Shown one piece after another: positions 48,601 to 57,600 of a DNA stretch of 64,000 bases; within the stretch, counting starts at the first letter, position 1, and the number at the start of each line of letters is the position of its first letter. Where the stretch lies: positions 30,127,324 to 30,191,323 of the forward strand of contig NC_030826.1 in NCBI RefSeq assembly GCF_001704415.2. The letters are read 5' to 3'. Origin of the DNA: Capra hircus (taxonomy: Eukaryota > Chordata > Mammalia > Artiodactyla > Bovidae). The notes beneath the pieces are model-generated. The model was not told the origin of the DNA, ran no database searches, and saw only the letters and a list, made by a program, of their open reading frames with translations. Both the position numbers and the translations under genes were made by a program.

Positions 48601-51600
48601 GTTATGTTTTAAACATTTAACATACTACTTTCCTTTTTTCTGGAATCTTGCCACTACTGTAGCAATCAGTTCCCTAGGCTTTGGGTTATATGGGCCAGCC
48701 ATTACCCTGCGCCTCCAGCTTGGGTCCCCTCCATGTTCCCTGGTCAGGTGTCCCTGATACATCCTCCTTTCAATAGATTCAAGCCCTGACTGTGTGTTGG
48801 GCTGTGGCTGGAAGCGGTTAGACACAGCAGAGCAGCTAGCAGGGGCTCTAGAACCCAGCACAGCAGTGTTTCAAAAATGCATGCGCTGAACAAATAAATG
48901 CTAGTGTCTCAGAGCTAGGGGAGCTCCCGTGTAACACCATTTATAGAGGAGCCTAAGGCCTAAAGTAAAAACACAGAAACATTTTTTAGAATGTAAAATG
49001 TGATGAGTGGGTTCCACTTCCCAAAGAAAGCAGACTTCAGCCTGCCCCTGCAGAGAGAAGCATGGAGTGAGCCAGGCAGGGTTTTTTATTTTGATGTTTT
49101 AATTTTGTGTTGGGGTGTAGCTGGTTCACGTTGTTGTGATAGTTTCACCCCACATTCCTCATTGGGTGATGAGGGCAGTGAGGGGCCCCAGGGCAGAGTG
49201 GTGCTGTGAGCACCCTGGGAACCAGCAGAGTCTGGGCTGTTGGGCCAGCGCGCCAGGCTCTGGAGGCCACCTCGGCCAGAATGCATGGACATTCTGTGCA
49301 CGGAGAAGAAGTTTCAGTCTCAAGCTAATTGCTGCGAGCTCAGCAATTCTGTCATTAGAGCTTCACTTGGGAAAGAAGCTGAATCCCAGTTGTGGAACCA
49401 CTGGGTGTTCTGGCAGAAACCGCCCTCCTGGACACTGAGAGCCTCACCCGTGGGAGACGGTCCACTGCCTGCAGTCCCTCTTCCTGTCTGTCTCTGTCCG
49501 TCTGTGTGTCTGTCTCTCTGGTCCAGCTGTCTGTCTGTCTCCCTCTCTTTCACAAGTGTTCCAGTTCTGACTCTCTCTGCACCTCTCCTCTGTCTCTGTC
49601 TTGTTTATGATCCAGCTGTTTCTCTCTCCTGTCTCATGCACACTCCAGTTATTTCACTCTGAGCCTCTCTCTCTCGCTCGCTTCCCTTTGTGATCAGCTC
49701 TGTTTCTCTCTCTCTGCTTCTCCCTCTGGTATATGGCCCAGCTCTCTGTCTCTGTTATTTATAGTCCAGCTCTTCCGCTCTCCTTCTCTCTCATATACAC
49801 TCCAGCTGTTTTGCTCTCTGTCTCTGTCTCTCTCTCTCTCGCACACATATTCAGACACACTTCCCTGCAGCCCAGCCTCCACGGAACCCTTGACTGTTCT
49901 AAACACCTGAGCACAGCTGATACACATGAGGTTCATTCAGAACGTTTTATTGGCCCCGACTTCCCAGTTCTGCAGATGTCGTAGGGCCTGGCTTGACAAG
50001 GGAGCCCGTTTTGCCTTCCCTCCTTCTGCTGCTGATCATTTTTGCACACACTTTCCCAAAGCAGCAGGTGTGGAAATAAATACGTGAATTTCATTTCTGT
50101 CTCTGCTTCACTGCTCTAAGAATGATCTAGAATCTACATCTGACAAGGTCAAGCTTCAGCTTAAATCCCCTCCAGCTCCAGGCCACATTTAAGAAAAACT
50201 CTGATCTCTTTAGAAAGACATGACTAGCCCCTGGGCATCTGGCCCAGCCTCCCTTTGCCACTGTGGCTCTTTCCTCTCCTCACCAGACACCCCATCCCTG
50301 CTGGACTCACCTCTACAGGAAAGAGCTGTTCTAGAAATGTAGTTGGGGGAGGAGCTGAGAGAGTTAAGACCAGATAAGGACCACACTGCAGTGATGGAGG
50401 ACAGGTTAACAGTTTCCATGTTAGTTGCTGTTGTTGAGCATTTGTGTGTGTGTGCTAAACTCCTTGTGGACTTTATTTCACTTACTCCTTAGAGCAAGCC
50501 CCCGCAATAGGTCCTGGTGTTCCTTCCTTCCATCTTGTAGTAGCTGAGAGCCCAGGCTCCAGAATCCACAGGCCTGGATTCTGATGCAGGTACCAGCACT
50601 GAGCAGCTGTGGAGGGCTCAGCAAACTACTCCCCTCTTGGTACATCCAATTCTTTACAGAGAAAAAGGATGATGGTAGTAAAGAGCCCCCCTCAAAGGAT
50701 CCTGGTGGGGATTCCATGACTTAATCCAAAACTGTGCCTAGGACAGCAGTCAGTACGGGGGGAGGAAACCAGTGCTCAGAGCTGTCCATCTCCAACCTCT
50801 TAGACGCCACATGATAGGCATGGGCATGGGGCTAGGGGCGGCCAGATTTCCTTTGGACATGCACCCAGTGCCCATTAGTAAAGGGTCCAGAGCTCAGGCC
50901 TCAGGCCTGTCCTTCAGTGTGACCCTGGGGTCCCAGCCTTAGCCACCATCCGACCCCTGGAACACAGAGGGGGCATTTTCCCATGACTTGTTCACCAGGT
51001 AAAAAGCATTCAAGATGCAATTCGAGACAAGAAGCAGCGGTTCAGCTTCCTTGGAGAGGAGATTAGCTTGAACCCATCCGTGGGCATCTTCATCACCATG
51101 AACCCAGGCTACGCTGGTCGTACAGAGCTGCCTGAAAACCTCAAGGCTCTGTTCAGGTGAGCGTTCACTCTGCCCTGGGCATACAAGGACTCCAGAGAGA
51201 AGCTTCTTTATTCTTTCCACTGAAAACATATGACATATATGTTAGAAGAAATGTAGAACATATATTAAAAAGTAGGTTATATAAAACACATTTAATGCCA
51301 CCAGCAGTAAAATGATTTTTTTGCCGAATTGTGTTCTGTTTTTCTTTACAGGCATAGGATTTATGCATTTGCAGTGTATGTTTGTGGTCTATACACAGTT
51401 TTGCATTGTTTTTTAATTTCATAGTTTATCATAATCCTATCATAAATAGTTTCTTCTTCTGTTAGATATTCTTAAGAAATCTCATTTCATGACTGTGTGT
51501 TATTCTATCAAGTGCATGGTCCACAATGTAGTTAGCAAGTCCCCTGTAGTTAAACGTTAAGACTGTTTCTGACATTTAAAATAAATTTATGCATCATGGT

Positions 51601-54600
51601 AAAATATACATAAGTAGTTTTTTTGTATGCATGATTATTTTCTTTGGCTAAGTTCCCAGAAATGGAATCACTGAGTTAACAGGGAGAAACATTTTTAAGG
51701 CTGTCGACCCACACTGACAAGTTGCTTTCCACAAACAGTAGTGCCAAGTGACACTCCTGGAAATGAGGCATGGTTGCTGTTCAGTGGCTTAGTCGTGTCC
51801 AGCTCTTTGCGACTCCATGGACCACAGCCTGCCCAGCTTCTCTGTCCTCCACTATTTCCTGGAGTTTGCTCAAATCCATGTCCATTGAGTCAGTGATGCC
51901 ATCCAACCATCTCATATTCTGCTGCCTTCGCCTCGTTTTGCCTTCAGTCTTTCCCAGCATCAGGGTCTTTTCTAATGAGTTAGAAATACCAAAGTATTGG
52001 AATTTCAGCTCTAGCATCAGTCCTTCCAGTGAATATTCAGGACTGATTTCCTTTAGGATTGACTGGTTGGATCTCCTTGCAGTCCAAGGGACTCTCAAGA
52101 GTGTTTTCCTGCACCACAGTTCAAAAGTGTCACTTCTTCACCAATCACTCTTCTTTATGGTTCAACTCTCACATACATACGTGACTACCAAAAAACCAGA
52201 GCTTTGACCATACAGACCCTTCTCAGCAAAGTAAAGTCTCCTTTTTAATACGCCATCTAGGTTTGTCATAGCTTTCCTTATAAAGAAATGCAATTGAAGA
52301 CACGTAACAACTCTAAGCTCCTATAGTGACCCCATGGACTGCAGCCTACCAGGCTCCTCTGTCCATGGGATTTTCCAGGCAAGAGTACTGGAGTGGGGTG
52401 CCATTGCCTTCTCCGATTACATACCTAATAATTTTAAAATTAAGTAGTTGTAAGGACTTCTCTGGACTTCCCAGGTGGCATTAATGGTGAACCCCCACCA
52501 ATGCAGGAGATGTAAGAAACATGGGTTTGATCCCTGAGTCAGGAAGATTCCCTGGAAGGGGGTACGACAACCCACTCCAGTGTTCTTGCCTAGAGAACCT
52601 CATGGACAGAGGAGCCTGACTGGCCACAGTCCATAGTGTTGCAGAGTCGGACACAACTGAAGTGACTAAGCCCAGCACAGCACAGGGACTTCTCTAGCAG
52701 TCCAGTGGTTGAGACTTCGCCTTCTAATGCAGTAGGTGGGGATTCAGTCCCTGGTCAGGGAGCTAAGATTCCATGTGCCTCATGGCCAAAAAACCAAAGC
52801 ATAAAACAAAAGCAATGTTGTAACAAATCCAATACAGACTTAAAAAAAAAGAAAGAAAGAAAAGAAATACAAGGGAAAGGAATTCTTTAAAAACTAAATA
52901 ACCATAAAATAAAATGTTACTAGAACTCGAAGGAAAAATCACAGTAAATTCTTATATACAGATAAAAATTGCCTTCGGTATACTATTTCTCATTTTGTGG
53001 CAAGGTGGGGTTAACAGGTACTGACTTCAGCTCTTGGCATTTGTATGCAAATAAGTGTAGAATAATCTCTGAGGGTCTGGATTTAGAGGAGACAAGTTTC
53101 AGGATGAGGACTGAAGAGATTAGAGAGACTTGGTTCCTCAACAGTAGCCCCAAATCTGTGATAATTTGGGGCTAATTACTAACCTGTAATCTGCTAATTA
53201 CTCAGGCTTCACTAATCTGTGCCTTGTGTAAGGCGCACTAGACTTAGCTGGCAAGACGTGAGTCGTAGCGCCAACTCTGTCCCCATCTGATCACATCATC
53301 CATCACCTTGAGCATGCAAGTCCACTCCCTTTACCCTTATTAATTCATTTTAACATTAAAAATCTTCGATGAAATCATTGCCAAGGTCTCAGTTCCCACC
53401 CTCATACATGCCTTCATCTATGATCTCAGCCAGTGTCACTTGTCTCACAAGCTCCTGTCCAGGTGTGGCTGAGCACCCACTCAGCCCTCTGTCTCCCTCT
53501 CACAGGCCTTGTGCAATGGTTGTCCCGGACTTTGAGTTGATCTGTGAAATCATGCTGGTGGCCGAAGGATTCATCGAGGCACGGTTACTAGCCAGGAAGT
53601 TCATCACCCTTTACCAGCTGTGCAAAGAGCTTCTCTCTAAACAGGTAACCCTCCCTGGTTACACCAGGTGACCACTCAAGTGTGATTGTCAAGCTCTGGA
53701 TGGGTTCTGGAGCTGGGGTATTAGGGAGACATAGCACCTTCTCATAATAGATTCTTTACTGTCTGAGCCACTTATCAGACTTCCCTCTATGGGCTTCCCT
53801 CATAGGTCAGTTGGTCAAGAATCCACCTGCAATGCAGGAGACCCCGGTTCAATTCCTGGGTCGGGAAGATCCACTGGAGAAGGGATAGACTACCCTCTCC
53901 AGTATTCTTGGACTTTCCTTGTGGCTCAACTGGTAAAGAATCTGCCTGCAATACAGGAGACCTGGGTTTGATCCCTGGGTTGGGAAGGATCCCCTGGAGA
54001 AGGAAAAGGCTACCCACTCCAGTGTTCTGGCCTGGAGAATTCCATGGACTATACAGTCCATGGGGTCACAAAGAGTTGGACACGACTGAGTGACTTTCAG
54101 TTTTTCAGTTTCATAATAGATAGTCACTGTGCCCATAAGCATATTCAAAGCTCTTCAGACTTCTGTAATAAAGATAACTTCTATAAATAAACCATAACAA
54201 GGAAACTTCTATAATAAAGATACATGTTTATTATCTTAGCTAAGATAATAAAGATACATGTTTATTATTAACTAAAAAATTTGGCTTAGCCTAGCATTTA
54301 AAAAATAAACCTGTTTGGCCACAGTGGTCCATTTTTTAATACAATACTTAGTAACTACCAGCGTCCCATAAGAAACATTGCAGTGGCCAGTGACAGCCCT
54401 TGGAGGGAGTGGTCTCTGCCTGAAGCAGCATGAGATCTGGGAAGCAGACTGGGGAGAGAGGGTCAGACATCAAATGGCACCCCAGTGCTCTTTGCTTCTG
54501 GCCCTTAAATGTGGCTTCTTTCCAGGAACTAGGAACCCAGAATCTTCACCTGCTAGGTCATAGATCTTTTCTTTTGCCCCCACCTTGACCTCCCAAGTGA

Positions 54601-57600
54601 CCTAGTAGTGACGGGATATCTAATTATGCCGACACAAGCCTGAGCCCGTGGGTCCAGCATTCCAGCATCTCTGGTCTCAGCAGCCCCCTTCCCCCAGGAT
54701 CACTACGACTGGGGCCTGAGGGCCATCAAGTCTGTGCTGGTGGTGGCCGGATCCCTGAAGCGAGGAGACCCTGACCGGCCCGAGGACCAAGTCCTGATGC
54801 GCTCGCTGCGAGATTTCAACGTCCCCAAGATCGTGACTGACGACATGCCAGTGTTCCTGGGCCTGATCGGGGACCTGTTTCCTGCCCTGGATGTCCCTCG
54901 GAGGAGAGATCTCGACTTCGAAGCCCTGGTTAGGAAGGCGGTGGTGGAGCTGAAACTCCAGGCTGAGGACAACTTTGTGCTCAAGGTACATAGGGTTTTT
55001 CCTCCCTTCTGAGATTTGTCTCTTAATTCTCTTCTTTGACAACGGGTTACACTTTGTCCTTAATCCAAAGGGCTGCTTTCAATGTACAGATATTCATCGA
55101 CTTTGCAAAAACTCAGTTCACTTCAGTAGCTCTTCATAGGGGCTTCCCTGGTGGCTCAGGGGTAAAGAATCTGCCTACAATGCAAGAGACGTGGGTTTGA
55201 TCCCTGGGTCAGGAAGATCCACTGGAAGAGGAAATAGAAACTCTCTCCAACATTCTTGCCCAGGAAATCCCATGGACAGAGGAGCCTGGCTGACTACAGT
55301 CCATGGGATCTCAGAGAGTCGGGCGTGACTGAGCAACTAAACAGCAGCAACAGCTCTTTAGAGGGACACCCACAGTGTGGAATGTGTCATAGGAATGCAA
55401 GAGAAAGACAGAGCCCCTACTGTCGGGGGGTTCACATTCTCACAGAGGAATGAGACACAGGCTCTGTTATATCGCGTTCCTTTCCCGTGAATTACTTCTG
55501 CACCGTAATAACATTGATGCATCTCAGAAACCTTACTTTCTGCAAAACTGTTCGGCAAAAATAACACTTAGGGCAAAGAAGGCTTCCCTGGTGGCTCAGA
55601 TGGTAAAGAATCTGCCTGCAATGCAGGAGGCGCAGGTTTGATCCGTGGATCGGGAAGAACCCCTGGAGAAGGGAGCAGCTATCCAGTCCAGTATTCTTGC
55701 CTGGAGAATCCCATGGACAAAAGGGCCTGCAGGGCTCCAGTCCATGGGCTCCAGGGTCGCAAAGAGTTGGACATGACTGAGTGACTACCACTTTCACTCA
55801 AAATGTGAGAGTATTGTACCCAAAGCCCTAAAAACTCAGCAATGTGTTATTTCATCAAAAAGCTCTGGTTTGAGAAGGCATCCTGCAGTCTTTTAAAAGT
55901 GGTGATATTAACTTGGAAAGAAAAGGAATAGTCCCATGGAGGTGTGAAAACTGGGAAGGAGATGTAACAGTAAATTTCTGGAAAGATGGAGAGAGAATGG
56001 AAGAAGCCTGACAGGTCAAGCAGAGCAGAGGGGCGCTGCAGGTGTAGAAAGGGCTTCAGGGGACCAGGAGCCAGGAGGCAGCCAGTCTGTCAAGCAGAAC
56101 CTCAGAGCGGCTCTGGGCTCAGAGCAAGTAGTGAAGGAGGGCAGGGAATGAGGAAGAGAGGTGAACACAGCCGGGGGGTGGGGGCAACGTTAAGACACAT
56201 CGTAATGGGATTCAGAAGTCAAGGGTCAAGAGGGAAAAATGAAAGTTTTGTGGCTGGGTGATGGATTGAGGTGTATAGGTGACCCACGATTGAATGAAGT
56301 TCAGGATGATATCAGAACCTCTCACCAACAATATCAGATAGTACCAGACAAAGAAACCATTCCTTCAAAGTTCTGAGGGGGAACAATCTCAAAATTCCAT
56401 TATGTACCAGGTTATCAGATATTTTCAAGGAGTTACCGATTTTATTAATATTACATAGGCATCCTATTCGATTAAGCTATTTGAGAACATACTACAACAA
56501 AACATGGATGAAAAACAAGTGTCATGGGATTCAAAAATTCAAGAATCAAACAAGGGAAGTCTTTGAATTATCGCTGTCAGCAGATCTAGGAAGCAGTTAA
56601 CCCCAATCAAAGCAGCAGTTCCATGGTCTCTAAGAAAAAGGACCTCAAAAGTAGATAAGGCACATAAATGGGAAAGAGAATCATTGAGGAGCTTAAAGCA
56701 ATCATCTTCCTGGTATGTGTGTGTTGAGGGCTGAGACACAAAATTAGAAGCTGATTGGAGCCAGATTGCAACAGGGCCTTGTAAACCAGTGTAAGGATTT
56801 GGGATTTCATCACCAAAACTTAGGAGAACCTTTGAAGGGACAACCTGATGACAGTGACAGGATCACATTTTCATTCCAATAAGCATACAAGAGTGTAGAA
56901 AAGTGAGCCTGAAGGCAAACTACAACAAGAGTGAGGATGCCTCCCATATGGCCACTGTCCCTCAAGAAGCTCCTTGATGCCAGCCTCATCAAGCCATCTG
57001 GTCAACCACATCATGCTCTATCACACCACAAGCCTTTGTGCTGTTTCCTCTGCCTGGAATATCCTTCCTGCTCATCTTCTTGGCAAACTCCTACCCACCC
57101 TTGAAGCCCCAATTCAAATGCCCCATCCCCTTTGAAGCCTTTCATATTCCCTTTATCTATATAAAATCTACTCTTTCTTCCTATCTGTTGCCATAATGTT
57201 CATGTTCATGGGGTTCTCATGGCAAGAATACTGTAGTGGGTTGCCATTCCGTCTTCCAGGGATGGATTGATACTTTCAAATTGTGATGCTAGAGAAGACT
57301 CTTGACAGTCCCTTGGACAGCAAGGAGATCAACCAGTCAATCCTAAAGGAAATCAATCCTGAATATTCATTGGGAAGACTGATGCTGAAGCTGAAGCTCC
57401 AATACTTAGGCCACCTGATGTGAAGAGCCAACTCATTGGAAAAGATCCTGATGTTGGGAAAGATTGAAGGCAGGAGGAGAAGAGGGATGCAGAAGATGAG
57501 CTGGTTGGATGGCATCACCAATGCAAAGGACATGAATTTGGGCAAGCTCCAGGAGATGGTGAGGGACAGGGAAGCCTGGCGTGCTGCAGTTCTTGGGGTT

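Noticed and set aside
54698..54985. Independent single-exon gene
   Set aside because: Clean AG and GT borders and phase match make it a DNAH9 exon.
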